This document shows positions 39,072 through 53,517 of a stretch of 64,000 bases of DNA, in pieces (the stretch's first letter is position 1; every line of letters begins with the position of its first letter). Both the position numbers and the translations under genes were made by a program. The notes beneath the pieces were generated by a model. The model had not been told where the DNA came from. It saw only the letters and a list, made by a program, of their open reading frames with translations, and did no database searches. The stretch is from NCBI GenBank assembly GCA_963920765.1, contig OY987249.1, positions 3,939,230 through 4,003,229 of the forward strand. Reading direction: 5' to 3'. Source of the DNA: Ulota crispa (Eukaryota > Streptophyta > Bryopsida > Orthotrichales > Orthotrichaceae).

Positions 39072-42000
39072 ATGTTGAGGCTACGGGCGTTTCGTCCCAC
39101 GAATGACAAGGTGGTGAAACTGTTGCTGCACCCGACGTATCCGTGGCTGGTCACAGCTGATGCGAGCGACAATGTTGTGGTTTGGGACTGGGAGCATCGC
39201 CAGGTTTCTTTCGTTCTCCTCTTTCTGGTTTCTAGGGTTTGCGAGCTGAGGAATAGAGCAAAGCTGTAGTGGATCAAAGCGTTGTGAGGCTTTTTTATTC
39301 GCACGTAGTAATTTAGTAATATGGAACATCGTTCCCATCGATTAGCTGCTCGAGAGCCGAGGGTTCTGAATAGCTGTCCAGGTTTTAGGTAAGAACAGGA
39401 TCGGATGTGACTACCGAAACCTATATCGAAAGCCTGCAATGTAACGTTACCATTTTTGCAGTAGTACTACTTGCGATAATTCGATCTTGATATCCAGCTA
39501 AACTCTTATTTCTGAGGTTTGGCTTTGCTTCATGATCAACCTTCACCTAGCTTCGACAACGCTGCAACAGTACCTTGGCTTGCATTTTAGATCTTACTAA
39601 GACAACGAATGTCAATGATCAGAGATTCAGTGTCTTGTAGTATTCTTTTTCTCTTTTTCGATTCTGACATTATTGAGAGGTGTCAGATGATGCCAATTGA
39701 TGTGTTAAGATTTGGTGTGGCGCAGATTGTGTATGAGGTGAATGTTAAGGGGGTCGATGAGCGTCGTTTGGTTGGTGTACAGCTCCAAAAGCTCGCAGAA
39801 GGAGAAGCTGGTGCTGCTGCTGCTTACTTTTATGTTTTCTGACATGCAATCTTTTTGTTCACTATATTTTCTCATTACTTTCTACCAGTATTGGTGAATT
39901 CAGAACTATGAGCTGTGGCATTGAAAGGCTGCAATTACATGTTTCTCAATATTTTGATGCGGATTGTGTTTGAGGGGGTTGCAGAAGCTAAATCTAAAGC
40001 AGGTACTGAGGCAATTCGGGGTGGAAGGTTAGTTGGTTTTTTTTTTTCATGTCAATTAATTGATAGCCCTCTTGACAACATTCTTGAGCAATGTTAGGCT
40101 TGCACCCCTTTTCTGTAGACTTAAACACAGAATAGATCACGGAAATGATATTAGAATTGGTAATGCCAGTAGTTATACACTGCTATTTTAGGATCATGAT
40201 GATTCATGACTCATCATGTGTTAGGAAGTTTGCTTTCAAATGTTGAAATGAACGTACTGGCGGAATTGCATTGAAGAATGTAAATGTCAGGATCACCGAA
40301 ATTTGGATACTGTAATTCTCCTTTGAATAACAGCCGGGCCGAAGGTGTGAGGAGCTGATATCAAGAATCTTATGTTCCCTTGAGTGCGAATGTTATTTCC
40401 GTCTCACATACTAGTAGCCTGTTTTTGTGTTTTATTCTTTCCAATGACTTGTTTTGTTATGAGATATCAATATGATCACTGTGGAGTATTATCTGGTCGT
40501 ATGTAACACACTATCAATGGATACACGTTCTGCAGTATTTGCTACAATTTGAAGTGGAAGTCTCATTTTCTGTAATGAAGGCACTATTATGGGCTCGAGA
40601 ATTTATTGCATCAGGAACTTGATGTGTTTTTCTGGTACTGCAGTGTGAAGCACGTTACCTTCTACGACGATGATGTTCGGTTCTGGCAAGCATGGATGAG
40701 CCGCTCAACCGCGGGGGAGCTCTCTGTAACCGCCGGCCAGCAGCCCCCAGCCATTGGGGGAGGCCACATGACGATTAGAGGACGACATTTCTTGGTTGTT
40801 TGTTGCGAGAATAAAGTTATATTTTTGGACTTGGTCAGCATGCGTGCCCGTGATGTCCCCAGAACCACATTTGACAACAAATCTCCTCTTTGGTAAGACT
40901 AATGATACGAAATGCTTCTTTGTAAGCGTTGCAATTTGTACTTTGCATGAGGAGTTAGCTGAAATATTTTATGCTCAGATCTTGACTTATATTCTCCACT
41001 GCGGTATTGCAGTGTAGCGTTTCTACCACGGTCAGGGGTTGTGGAAGGGCCTATCGCTGCATTTGGCTGTTCAGATGGGGTCATCAGGGTTCTGTCTATG
41101 ACGCTGTGGCAGGTATTTGCCTTTTCAATTTTATCAACGTTTGCTTTATTGCTGTTTTTTAGTTACCTTGTTAAGAACGTAATTACCTACGTTTAGACAA
41201 TCTGTAGGGGAGAGATTTCTGTGTCGGAAAAAGAGAAACTGATGCTTGTTGACTTTTGCAACAGCTTGTGCGGCGATATATTAGTGGCCACAAAGGCCCC
41301 GTTGCATGTTTGCTGACATTTCTGGGGTCAACCGGCGAGGTATTTTCTTCATCTTGATACTTCATAATTGTAGTATCCTTCGTAGTAAAAAGCTAGGAAT
41401 GGTTAATTTTAGAGGATGTCTATCAAATTTTCCAGAGGCAGCTGACAGAAGTTCATTGTGATACGCAGACAATGTTAGTTTCTGGCGGCAATGATGGTAC
41501 ATTAAGTTTATGGAACGTAGATGGCCCTCAGGCAACAAGGGAGCTTACGCCCAAGCTCTCAATCAAGGTTGTTTGTTTTTGTACTCAATCTCTACAATTT
41601 GATTTTAAGCTTCTCATTAGGCCTTTCGTGCAGAGTTTTTTCAGGAGTTTGTGCTCGCCATCAAGGTGGCTGTGTTGAGTGAAGGTCAGGGTTGTCCGGG
41701 GCAATTGTCTTTCTCACTTAATTGACCTAGTCAGTGAGACAAGAATGTTCTAAGGCGGCGTCATTGTATCAAGGGTGCAGGCTCATGATGGAGGGGTTTA
41801 TGCATTAGAGATTGCCAGAGTGCAGGATGGTCCTCCTCAACTTGTCAGCATTGGGGCAGACAAGACCTTAGCAATCTGGGACACACAATCCTTCAAGGTA
41901 AGTGTAGTGACTTGGTTGCTATGTGCTATGTGCTGTTGGCCCTTCTCAGGAACCTTAAAATTGGAATTACGATTTGATTGTAGTTAATATCATTTCAGAG

Positions 42001-45000
42001 TAGTGATTTGTGTATGCAATTTTTTTTCTGCATGGACTTCCATGGTGTGCTTGGAGTTTTTGGAAAGAAACTTGCTGGCGGAGGTATCATCTATGATTGT
42101 TGGTAGATCTTACATAGGCCTTTGTGGATTGGGATGCAGGAATTACGTCGCGTTAAGCCAGTTGCAAAATTGGCTTGCCATAGTGTAGCATCCTGGTGTC
42201 ATCCTCGCGTCCCCAACTTAGATCTTCTTGTTTGTGTCAAAGATCCTCACATCTGGTAAGAATACTGAAGTCATTTGAAGGTTGCATTTAGTCTATTAAT
42301 CTGACGCCAGAATAAATGACAAGCTAGTATGACGTGTCATCTGCTTAGAGATTCTAAAACCTGGAACGAACCTGCTTTAGGACTAATGTGATCGATTTTT
42401 TTGGCAGGGCCATTGAGCGTTCAGCATACGGAGCCACAACCAGACCGCTTTGTGATTTAACATCACAAGTTCCCGCGACGTTGCTTCAGTCTGGAAAAAA
42501 GCTAAAGGTTCTGTTTTTCTGTGCGCTATGCACTCATCTTTTTGTGGTGTTCTTTGAGCTCTGAGTTTTGCTTTCGTAATCTACAGAAACTGTTTTGCTC
42601 ATCAATGCTGTCGTTGCTTTGATTTCTCTTACTTTTCCATCAAGATTTGAGGATGCTATCTGTGCTGAAAGTCTTGTAATTAGCCCCCTTGTGTTTCCTT
42701 ACAAGAGTGTCATGAACTTATTTTTTAATCTTCTTTTTTGCAATTCAGGCTTACTGTATGGCAGTGCATCCTTTGCAACCTCATTTAGTTGCAAGTGGTA
42801 CCAATTTTGGGGTCATACTCAGTGAATTTGATGCACGCGCTTTGCCAGCTGCTGTCCCTCTTGTCACCCCGCCTGGTAGTAAAGAGCATGCCGTTGCATT
42901 CGCTAGTGAAAAGGAGATAAAATTATTATCATTTCAGCTTGCCGCACCGACAAACCCCACTGTTTCAAATACCGGTGTTCTGATTGAGCTTAATGGTCGC
43001 CCACGGAACGAAACGCCAGAAACGCCACAGATGCAGGTATAGCTGCGTTGAGCATCCTTTTGGGGTTATAATTGTAGAATCTTTGATTCTCATATGAAGA
43101 ATGTGAGGTTAATTTTCTGAAATTGGACTATAAACTGTGCAGGTAAAGCAGGGCCGTAAGCCTGTGACGAGTGCAAGTCACGATTCATATTCTATTCTCT
43201 CCTCTAGTTTTTCTGGAAAGTAAGTGCGCACTGTTGTAGCACGACCATTGTGTCGTACAGTCATTACAAAATTCATTGTAAACTTGATACGATTTGGGCT
43301 TGCTTTGCAACTTCCTGGACTCCAGATTTTGTTTGTTTTGCAATGGTGTATAATGTTCTGCTTCCATTTTGTATTATCTATGTCTTTTCTTATGAGGTAA
43401 TGCCTGCAGTAATTTCACAGTTTGCAATTGTAAAGAACTTTCTAGTGAACATCAAGAACGTATGTGAGGTCTTCAACTGACCGAATCTTTGTCTGCAAAT
43501 GGCAGATACGTATCAGTTGTGTGGCCAGATGCTTCATCGTACGCTGTCTACAGAACCAGTGATTGGCAGATGATCGACTCTGGGTCTGCACGTCATTTTG
43601 TATGGGATACTTGCAAAGAACGGTTTGCTCTGATAGAGTCTTTTCCAGTTCCAAGACCACCTCCACCTCCCAAAGGAGGCTCGTCAAGGAAAGCAAAAGA
43701 AGCTGCTGCTGCTGCTGCTCAGGCCCAAGCTGTTGCTGCCGCAGCAGCTGCAGCTGCTACTGTGCAGATACGTATTATCTTCGAGGACGGGAGTGTTAAC
43801 CTTTTGACCAAGTCAATCGATAAACGATCCGAGCCAGTGAGTTTGTAGTTTCTTTCTCGTTTGGCGTGCATGCTTATTGCTGTATATCTGACCTTTTTCT
43901 ATGCTAGTTTGCATACCCGTCGTCACTTCTTGCCCCTGAGAATTATTTTGTATGTAGCCTTTCCTCACCTTGTTTTCTACAGGTCATAGGACTGCAAGGT
44001 GGTGCCTTGTTGGGGGTTGCATACAAGATGCCAAGGCGAACTAGTACTGTTAATTTGGGATTATCAGCAGCAGCGACAGGATCGAGTGGCACGTTTGAAG
44101 ATTCTACTGTAACCCCTTCCAAAGTTACTGAAGCACCGTCAAACTTCCAGCTGTACAGGTATACTCCAACGGGTTTTACATGACATTCAGCGAATGGTTG
44201 TGCTGGGTAATAAATATGTCTAATATCTTTTGTTTCTACAATGTGCGCTCAACTGTAGTCGCTAGTTCCTGTCTAAAATCCGATTATCTTCTTGAGTCTA
44301 AAAATTCTGTCTACGAGTCCTTGTCGTGAATCCGTCCACTTTCATATACCTCATTGCTTTCCTCTGCGCAATTTGAATGGAAGCAAGTCTGGATTGTTGT
44401 ATGTCTGTCAACCAATCCCGCGATCGGATCATTACAATTTCTTTGAAGCTTACCCACTGCGACTCTTTGAATATTTTTTCACAAATATTTTATTCAGCTT
44501 AGACTGATATTGGTATGTTCTTCAATTGCAGCTGGGAGTCTTTCAAGGCAGTAAGTGGGATGATGCCACAACCAGAGTGGAGTGCTTGGGACCAGACAGT
44601 GGAGTACTGTGCACTTGCTTATCAGAAATACATTGTCATTTCGTCTCTGCGCCCACAATACCAGTACCTAGGAAACGTGGCAATTGGGGCTGCAACCGGT
44701 GGTATATGGCACCGTCGCCAGCTCTTTTTAGCCACACCCACAACCATAGAGTGAGTACCTCTTGACTTGTTTGTTAGAAGTATTTTAGAGTCTTATCTGC
44801 TAACTGATTCCTGTCCGAATCACATGGTACAGCGAGCACGCTAGGTCATACTCTGTTTAATTGGCTCGTCTTATGCCCTGAGCACTTTCTGGGCTCTCAT
44901 GTCAAATTATTTCCTATTGGAGGCTATCATGCAGCCTTTTGGGAGTGATAATTGAAAAAAAAAAATAGCAATTTATCTATTTGGTTTGCTCTGATCTTTC

Positions 45001-48000
45001 TTCATGTTTTACAAATCAATGATTTATGGTGAAGTTGAGCATTTTTTTTTCTGCTCATGTTGACTTGAATGGTCTGGCAGGTGTGTGTTTGTGGATGCGG
45101 GAGTGAGTGCTCTAGATCTTGACAGAAAAAAGAAAAAGGAAGAAGAGAAGGCTAGACGGGCTCAGGCAAGTGTATCGAATAATGAGCTAGCTCTGCTAAC
45201 TGTCGAGGGACCAAAAGCAGTAAGTATCATGGACAGGATGGCTTTGCGGCCTCCAATGTTACAGGTGGTGAGGGTTGCTTCATTTCAAACTGCTCCCTCG
45301 GTACCGCCTTTCGTATCAATGCCGAAGATTTCAAAAACTGAAGGAGAAGCCCCCAATCCTTTGAAGGATTTGGAGGGAAATAAAATAAATAATGAGCCAG
45401 TTGTTGCTGGTGGAGGCGTCTCTGTTGCAGTTTCTCGGCTGCCCCCAGAACAGAAACGTCCAGTTGGACCTCTTGTGGTAGTCGGTGTGAAGGATGGCGT
45501 GCTCTGGCTTGTTGACAGGTATTGTTTTAATTCGTGCCATCTAAAGTGGTCAGATTGTCATGTGATCCAAAGAATTTCCTTGGGCTTGCTACTTCGTTAC
45601 TCATCAAGTAGTTAGGACGAGTCACTGCGCGGACAAGGGAAAAGCGGCTGATTGATGTGTAACCAGATCTTTTGAATTTGGTATTCTTTTATCTTGACGC
45701 TCTGAAACGCGATATTGGAACACCTTCAAGTGTACGGCATCTTCACAATAACCATAAATTTTTGCGCTTATGACCTAAAATTTCTCATACCTGGACAGGT
45801 ATATGACGGCCCACGCGATAGCTTTGAGTCATCCGGGAATTCGGTGTCGATGCTTAGCTGCATATGGAGATGCTGTTAGTGCTGTTAAATGGTAAGTCGC
45901 CGTTGCACTATTGGTTTTGTGGTTTTGCAGTGAATGGTAAATTTTGGTTCCTTATTGAGCGTATACTATGCTCCTTTCTTTTTAATACACATATAAGGTC
46001 TAGTATTCTGTTTGGACTTTCTTATATCTATTTCTGTGCTTTCGACATGTAGTAATTTTTTTTCTGTTTTGTTGAATGGCAGGGCTGCTAGACTTGGTAG
46101 AGAGCATCATGACGATTTGGCACACTTCATGGTTGGGATGGGTTATGCAACAGAGGCTCTGCACTTGCCAGGAATCTCTAAGAGGTAATTACATGATCTT
46201 CAGCTTTGATGCACATGTGGTTGTCCTTTGAGTCTATCTCGTTTTTCACCTTCATCTTTGGCCCCTACAATCTGGGAGTATGTCAGCAGAATGCTGTCTA
46301 TGTTGTCAGTAGTGCAAATTGCTCTCTTTACACACATGATATGTAATTGGAGGTTTATCATCTTGTGGTTACTAGGTCAACTACTATTTTCCATATATTG
46401 ATGTTGTGCATGGAAGGTCGTGTTCTTATGTCTTTCCTCTCTGTTGCCTTTTCTCTGTCAGATTGGAGTTTGATCTTGCCATGCAAAGCGGAGACTTGAA
46501 GCGAGCATTGCAGACGCTCATTATTTTGAGCAACAGCCGTAGTCTTGGGCAGGACATTGATCTGAGCTCAGAAGCTATGGGTGTCCTTTCCCTCACCGCC
46601 AGCCAAGAGGCCAAGGCTGAGGCAGTTTTTGGTGTGGTCAAATTTGCTCGAGAGTTTCTTGACTTGATTGATGCTGCTGACGCCACTGCACAAGCTGGCA
46701 TTGCTGGACAAGCTTTGAGGAGACTGGCAGCTGCTGGGGCGGTGGAAGGAGCACTTCAACCAAATGAACTCCGAGGGCTTTCACTTCGGCTTGCAACCCA
46801 TGGGGAGATGACAAGATTGGCTGTACGTTTCCTTCGCTGAATAAGCAGAAGTTCTTACAAGCAGGGGGGGAGATTTTTCTTCATTTGTCAAATGCCTTCT
46901 CGTAGTTTTAGATCCTATGCATGACGTCTAAAACGGGTTTTGCGGGACCTGAATTTTGCCAACAATTGACATAACTGATCCTATTCAATGTGTGCTTGGT
47001 ATGGGCAGGTGCAAGTGAACACCATGTTGTCTGCTGGACAGGGCCGTGAGGGTGCACTAGCAGCTGCTCTCTTGAATGACCCCAACCTTATGGAGAAAGC
47101 CTGGCTGGACACTGGCATGTTTGCCGAGGCTGCTCTTCATGCCCATGTAAGTAATCACATCTAGTTTCACCGAGCATTAGTTACTTTGCACCAAGCTTCT
47201 AGACAGTTTGGACCGGGAAAACTTGCTCGTGTTCTCCTTTGCTTGGAATGTTTGTCTTGTCAAGTTTTGTCATTGTAGATCTTCAGCTTCATTCAAATCC
47301 AGCATCCGCTTTTTGTGGAAATTCCTGTAGATAGCTATCTTTGCCTAGGTAACACTAGCCGTGGATGATTTTTGGCAATGCCTCTCTCATTGTGAGATTT
47401 GTCTCTGCAGTCAAACGGAAGACCGTTGCTCAAGACAACCATGCAACAGTGGAATAAGGTCATTCAGAAGAACCATGGAGCTGGCGATGTAGCAAAACCC
47501 AAGCCACTGAATCTCACTCCAGTATCTGGAGCAGACCTCCTTGGACCCGTCGAGGCACCCCTTCCTACTCCAGACAAAAATAGTACTGTTCCCGGCTTGG
47601 TTACTCCACAGCAGGAAAAAGCCAAGAAGCCTGTCATTGAGATCGTTGCCCCTCCTAGTATATTAACATCTGGGTTGAAGGTAACTGCACCGCCTGTCAA
47701 TTTCAAGGCCGGTCTCCTGAAAGCTCCGGAATTGCCAACAAACCTTCTTCCAGGTCCTCCCGGAATGCCGCAAAATGCACTTCCACCTGCCGGTCAGCAA
47801 CTCATGATTGAAGGCGCTCAACAAGCAGCAACTCAACCCGGGCAGCAACTCGCAATTGAAGGGCCTCCGCAGCCACCAGCTCCACCAGGACAACAACTTG
47901 CAATTGAAGGACCTCCACCGCCTGCTGATGCTCCAGCTCCAGTGCTTGGGAACGAGCTCGTTCCCGTGACCTCCACGATGCCAGTTTCCTTCCCCGGCTC

Positions 48001-48460
48001 ACAAGTGGCTTTTGAAGGTCAACTCTTGGGAATGTCGCCTCAACCAATGCCTGCAGCATCAGCTCCGTTTCCCCCTCTAGCTTTTCAACCAGGTGCTCCA
48101 GTCTCTCAATTTCCTGGTGCGCAACCGCCATCTCCTATGATGGGCTTTGAAGCCTTAGGAATGACTCCTTTCGTTGCGAAGCTATCATCCCAATCTGTTC
48201 CAGATTTCTCAGATCTCGACGGTTTCAAGGCCATGAAAACCACAGCAGCAGCCCCTACATCATCAGGTTCTAATTCCCAACCCCTCGGAGACTTTTTCTC
48301 TGCAACTGACTTGCCGAAATCTGCTTCAGGCCCAGCTCTGATGGCTCTCTATACTACTCCTCCTACCTCTTCCATTGCACCACCTTCGTCTACTGCACCA
48401 CAGCGCGCTGGAACTCCTCCGCCATCTAATGGCAATAATGAGTTGATACCTCTTACGTGA
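39072..48460 (+). CDS. TWD40-1: TWD40-1, WD40/solenoid subunit of the TPLATE (TSET) complex, 21 exons
   Basis: Exons are 39072-39203, 39726-39810, 39985-40027, 40644-40892, 41013-41112, 41265-41339, 41469-41567, 41781-41897, 42140-42255, 42408-42507, 42749-43036, 43143-43219, 43506-43836, 43983-44158, 44532-44750, 45081-45518, 45799-45891, 46083-46184, 46462-46822, 47009-47146 and 47411-48460. All are GT-AG in matching phases, giving 1462 residues. The protein aligns nearly end to end with Arabidopsis TWD40-1 (At3g50590), an endocytic adaptor subunit at the plasma membrane. It begins MLRLRAFRPTN, has WD40 blades (LHPTYPWLVTAD, LVSGGNDGTLSLW, SIGADKTLAIWDT), a second propeller, the conserved Ala-rich loop after GGSSRKAKE (about residue 556), DQTVEYCALAYQKYIVISSL, and a helical solenoid (RCLAAYGDAVSAVKWAARLG). 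The last exon is a Pro-rich disordered tail with three GQQLxIEG repeats. Confidence 0.96.
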
Positions 48461-48738
48461 TTTGATCTTTGATCGTATTAGTAGTGATTTGAAGTCCGCA
48501 ATTGATTCTTTTTGCAGTGTAGAGACTTTTGTAGAATAAGTGTAGGTAGGGATCCCTTTTTTGTGTGATCGTACAACAGCTGATGTGCCGTGGATTGTTA
48601 CCGATAATGCAAGTTTATTTGCTTGTGCATCCACAGCAGAGGGTGTACATTACTCTTCTCGAAGCATCATGTGAATGTGAAGGAAACTCTTGTGGGTTTT
48701 TAAAATTTTTGAAGGCGTCATCATTTGACGTGTATTAA

Positions 48739-49644
48739 CCCTTTAACGACCACACCCATTTTCACAGAATCCACTGAAAACAGGGGCTGTAAGCGTAGAT
48801 TTGGAATTGACTCCAATATGGACCCAATTTGAATAATCCAACCTTACAAATGGGAAGTACACCTTGTTTATTGTAGAGCACCAAAATTTCAGCTAGATCT
48901 ATCATTGGAGGTGAAATATTATAATGATTGAGTGGGCCGTATGCGGAAAATCTCTTGTGTTTCATTCTTGTTTAGTTTTGAATGTTAACCTTTCATGCAA
49001 GCTTTGATTGAGAAGAGCCTTACATTTCTAGAAAGCAGGGTTTCCCACCTTTCCAATAAGACTAGTTTCACACAAAATAGACAAAAATAGCAATCACAAG
49101 GTGTAGCTAAGTGGACAAAAAGGGTCAAAAAACCCACTTTCTTTGCTACCCTAAATGGTTCCACAAGAAATTTGATAATTATTCTGGAAAATCCAATTGG
49201 TGAAAACAATCAAGAATTGGCCTTAAATGTAAGATGACAAATTTTAAAGCCAAAATGACAACAACATTTTAGTAAATCTTCAAATACTACAATTACACTA
49301 CTACCGTATATGAAAACAATACAAGCATATTTCTTAAGCAATTTGAACTTTTTTAGAATTGTGCAATTGAAATTTGACATTCTTCTTGCATACTTGATGT
49401 ATTGTGTTGTTGCTTTGATCCATCTTTGACAAAAATTGGATACGTATTTTGAAGCCATGCCATATAAACACCATTATTTCTCAACTCACATACCCAATTG
49501 CATTGTTATTTTTTTAGATGGATGCAAAATTCTTGTAATCACATGTGTATTGCAAGACCAAATTCCAAATTATTAAACAATTTCAACCTACAGGCCAAAA
49601 ACCACTCCCAGCGACCAAAATATGGTCGCGTGGTCCTTAAAGGG
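48739..49644. mobile_element. TTAA-flanked piggyBac-like element downstream of TWD40-1
   Basis: TTAA is at 48735-48738 and 49645-49648. The ends are CCCTTTAACGACCAC and, inward, CCCTTTAAGGACCACG, an excellent 13-15 bp inverted repeat. The interior is 906 bp without a recognisable ORF. It starts 278 bp after the TWD40-1 stop codon and might affect its polyadenylation. Confidence 0.7.
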
Positions 49645-49648
49645 TTAA

Positions 49649-51894
49649 GCCTAATAGTTATTGAAGTTAAAGTGGAGAGGATAGGTTCATAGGTTGTACA
49701 GTCTGTCATTTTTGTCTAACTGATTGTAGTACAGTTTGAAGGTTTGGTGGCATCTCCTTATTATAGCTTCACACTTTTGCATGAGTGCGAAGCTTGAATG
49801 TGTTCCCAAGGAACCAATTTGGACAATAAGGTTTCAAAATTTTATGTGAGCCAAGGACTTGTGGTTGCAGTTTTGTGGCCAAAGGCCCATTCCCACTGGA
49901 CAGTTGGACACGTTTTGGTGAGAACTTTTTGTCTTCTCCCTTGACATGGGTTCACTAACATGGTTTGAAATGAGTCTCTCAAATGTATTTGGAATGTGTC
50001 ACTAAATTACATTCTCTCAAATGACGCATTCCCCCATTACAAGTAGTCAATGAGAATGGTTCCATGTATGACCTCAAAAAGTGGTAGTAATGATGTGGGA
50101 CCTTCTTGGTGGTAGGATTTTGAAACTTTCTTGTGCTTTTAGTTTTTCATTGTATTATTTTTATTTATATATATTCCTTTGATGCATCTTGCTAGTGAGA
50201 ATGAGATTTTTAGTGACTCATGTAGAATAGTGTTCATGGTTGATGGAATAGTTGGTGAACGTTTCAATGAGCGTGTCAATGAGAATGGGGCATGAGCAGG
50301 CTAGAAGTTTGATACTTTCCTAGATATTGGAGGCCTCTCTCTTGGGTGTTGAAATATTTTTTGCAAATTTGTTGAATGTTAAAAGTGCCACCTTTCCAAA
50401 AACTCAAGTGACTTACTTAATCTTATTTAAATTTTTTGTTGTTGTTGATAGTCCCTACTTTTATATATGTTTAACTATCTTGTGAAAATTTAGATATGAA
50501 GTTAAATAATTCACATAGTGTACATACAAGTAAGTTCTTGAGTATGTCAAATACATATCCTTATATGGGTCTAGCAAAAAAATTAAATACAAGAAATATT
50601 ATAGAGTTGACTATTTATGGTAACACATAATTTCTCTTATTCTTTTTTTGAATTGGTAGGCTCCAAACCTGAAATTCTTGATATTGCTCCTCTCATTTGT
50701 GCTTTCAATGCCTCAAGATTCAAGTTGAATTGGAAGGATGATTTGATGTGGTTTTCCAATTAAGAAAGTAACTATAGACAATGCATATGCAATTGGGCTA
50801 AAAAATGGACCTTTCAAAATCAAAATATGACATGAAAAAAATATAAATAGAACTAATCCAACAATTCTACACAATAGGAGAGATCAAAATTCCTTACAAA
50901 TGCACTATTATTGTTCACCAAAGAATTTTCTATGTCAGCAATCCTCTATTGTATTGAGTGATAGGTAGCTTCACTACACAAGGCTTTGTCCATGTAGTAC
51001 TAGCTTGTTTTTTGAGTAAGGTACTTACTCAAACTTTCTTAAGATAGATTTTCTCATTGCAAAGCCTCCTCCATTGCAGTTTAAAGCAAAAAATAAATAC
51101 TCCATAGTCCAATAAAGAATCATTGACGTCCAAACAAATGCTCTTCACTTCAAGCAATATTCTATTGCAATGCTTTGAAATTTAGAAATTTACAATTGTC
51201 TGACTAAATTGATTGATCCTTGGCTCAAACTACAAAATAGCTTCACTTTATAAAGTCTCAATTCCATAAATTTTGGTGGATGTTGTTGTAATCAACTTTG
51301 AAGAAGTCAATAGAACAACTGCAAAGACTCTGAGTTGGAAGAATTTGTTTGACCATTTTGCAACTTTCAATCCTAAATATACCTAATGCCAAAATCCAAT
51401 GCCTTGCATGCTCTTGCATGCTCCAAGAATTCCTCATGAAGCTCAACCAAGTGCATATCTTGCCTTGTCTGTTGTATGGCAAGTGTCACTAAGGCGCATT
51501 TCTAGCAAGTGGCTCTAAAACCCTATTGTCCTTTGTTGGAAAGCCAGTAGTCAATATCCAACACTTTGACAAGCACGTAAGGAATATGCTAGCAAAAACA
51601 AAGTTTCATTTTCTTTTGGAAAGTGTTAAAACTACATTTTTGATCATTTTTGAAGGTCACACAATTTTTTAAAAAATATCTAGATATCAAAGGGCACAAA
51701 CAATTTAAAAAGACACCAAAATCTGTATTGATGTTATACCTTTAAATGCAAATCACTAGAAGAATTTGAGCCCCCCAAGAGCCCCTTCAAAGTCTCTAAA
51801 GGGGTCTTAAGATATGTACTTATTACAACAAACAAATCACTTATCCCCTATTTTTGCACACCATTCAAATTCAATGCAATCATGAAAACTATAT
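49649..51894. other. Intergenic, no gene recognised
   Basis: AT-rich sequence with no supported ORF, RNA gene or terminal repeat. Confidence 0.35.
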
Positions 51895-51896
51895 TA

Positions 51897-52478
51897 CTCT
51901 CTCTATCCCAATATAAAGCTCCAAATTAGGCATAGTTCTTGTCCCACTAAAAAGCTCCCTTTTGGTAATTTCAATTGCTGAGAAAGCGGATGTCATGTCC
52001 CATGATCTCATGGGGGCAAGTCAAGCAATTAAAGAGCATTACTCTCCTAACAAGCTTGGCCTTGCCCATATGAGGTACCATTGTTGCTACTAATCTTTAA
52101 ATCATCAATAATGAGGAGCTAGCAACATGTACAAATATGGTACTTTTTGCGTGGAATTTGGGTGCCCAAATGGCAACATCAAAGCTAGGGATTTTGCACA
52201 CATTTGGTAGATGGTATATTGATTCTAGAATGTGTGTGTCATTAGTATAAAGACTAAAACAATGAGGAGCCGGCAGCCTTCACAAAGTATGCACAAATAT
52301 GGTACTTTTTAAATGGAATTTGGGTATCTAAACAGCAACATAAAAACTTGAGATTTTGCAAATATATGGTAGGTGGTATATTGATTCTAGAATGCATTTG
52401 TCACTAGCATAATGACTAAAAATACAGTTAATCCCTCATGGAGAAGTTTTTTGGAGCTTTATAATGGGATAGAGGGCG
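51897..52478. mobile_element. Stowaway-like MITE with internal duplication
   Basis: TA flanks the element at 51895-51896 and 52479-52480. The ends are CTCTCTCTATCCC and its mirror, with CTCC(A/C)-type continuation. It is related across its length to the copies at 58459-58877 and 62906-63329, but is about 160 bp longer. The segment containing CAAATATGGTACTTTTT through TATTGATTCTAGAATG occurs twice in tandem (about 52130-52265 and 52290-52420). Confidence 0.7.
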
Positions 52479-52480
52479 TA

Positions 52481-53517
52481 TTATGTTATCCCAATTAGAA
52501 AAACACCATGGGTACAAATGTATAATAGGTCCATAAATTCTACTTTTATTCTTTTTGAATAGATAAGTGAAGTACTTGGATAATGACTAGTGCGTACATT
52601 TACATATTTTATGAGTGCAATATCTTTTTTATTATTTTGGATTGTGCATGTGGCTTAGGTCCTTCATACAAGGTAGCAATAGGTATGAGTGCCCTTTTCT
52701 TGTACTCATGCTAGCCAATTAAATAGCTTGGTTTGTACAAGAAATTGAAATTGCACAAGAAATTCATAAAGTGGAAGATATCATTTTGGATGACCAAAAT
52801 AATAATTGACTCTTGAGAGAAACTTCAAATGAAGTTTTGATCCTACTTTGAATGTTATTATCTTATGAAATATGCCCTTACAAGGTCTGAAATTTTGAGA
52901 GGGTGTATAGAAGTAAGCAAAAAAAACAAATCTTATAGTTGAATTATTGAAAAAAATTCAAAAATTTGATCTACTAATCATTTTATTGAGAGAGGTCAAT
53001 TTCAAACCATTTGAGCATGTAAACACAAAGGACTTTTAGGGGTTAACATATGAAAATCATTTTAAGATTCTTGTGGTGAATGTGTAGAGTAGCAAGCGCC
53101 AACTGCTAGTTATATACATACTAGTGATACAAAAGACCATCAAAATACCTCCCTTGAATTCACCACCATATGAGAAGCTTAATGCTAAATAGTTAAGCTA
53201 ATCTAATATAATATATATGAAAGAATCCCATATCAGATGAAAAGGAGAGAGTTTTGGTGCAACTTTGAGTCGCATTCCATGCATGTAGTAGTAAACAATA
53301 GTTTAACAAGTATATACTTAAAAATAGAATATAGTACAAGTTTAATCAAAGTAAAAAAAATCAAAAATAGAGTACAATACAAATTTAACCAAAGTCAAAT
53401 TTTTTAAAAATAGAGTAAAGTGCAAGTTTAACCAAAGAATAAAATCTAGGCAAAAGTTACACAAACTATTTATTCCAAAAATATTTTTGTTGCGCTAGCC
53501 CGTTGGTACAACAAGTA
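52481..53517. other. Intergenic, with one TTAA-type terminus
   Basis: A lone terminus lies at about 53025-53046, reading CCCCTAAAAGTCCTTTG inward from TTAA; no left partner was found. Around 53222-53290 the sequence (GAATCCCAT...GCATTCCATGCATGTA) resembles 34440-34520, so both belong to one dispersed repeat. Confidence 0.35.

Noticed and set aside
43563..43799. Cys/Ser-rich ORF inside TWD40-1
   Set aside because: It is a shifted frame of the Ala-rich loop of exon 13.
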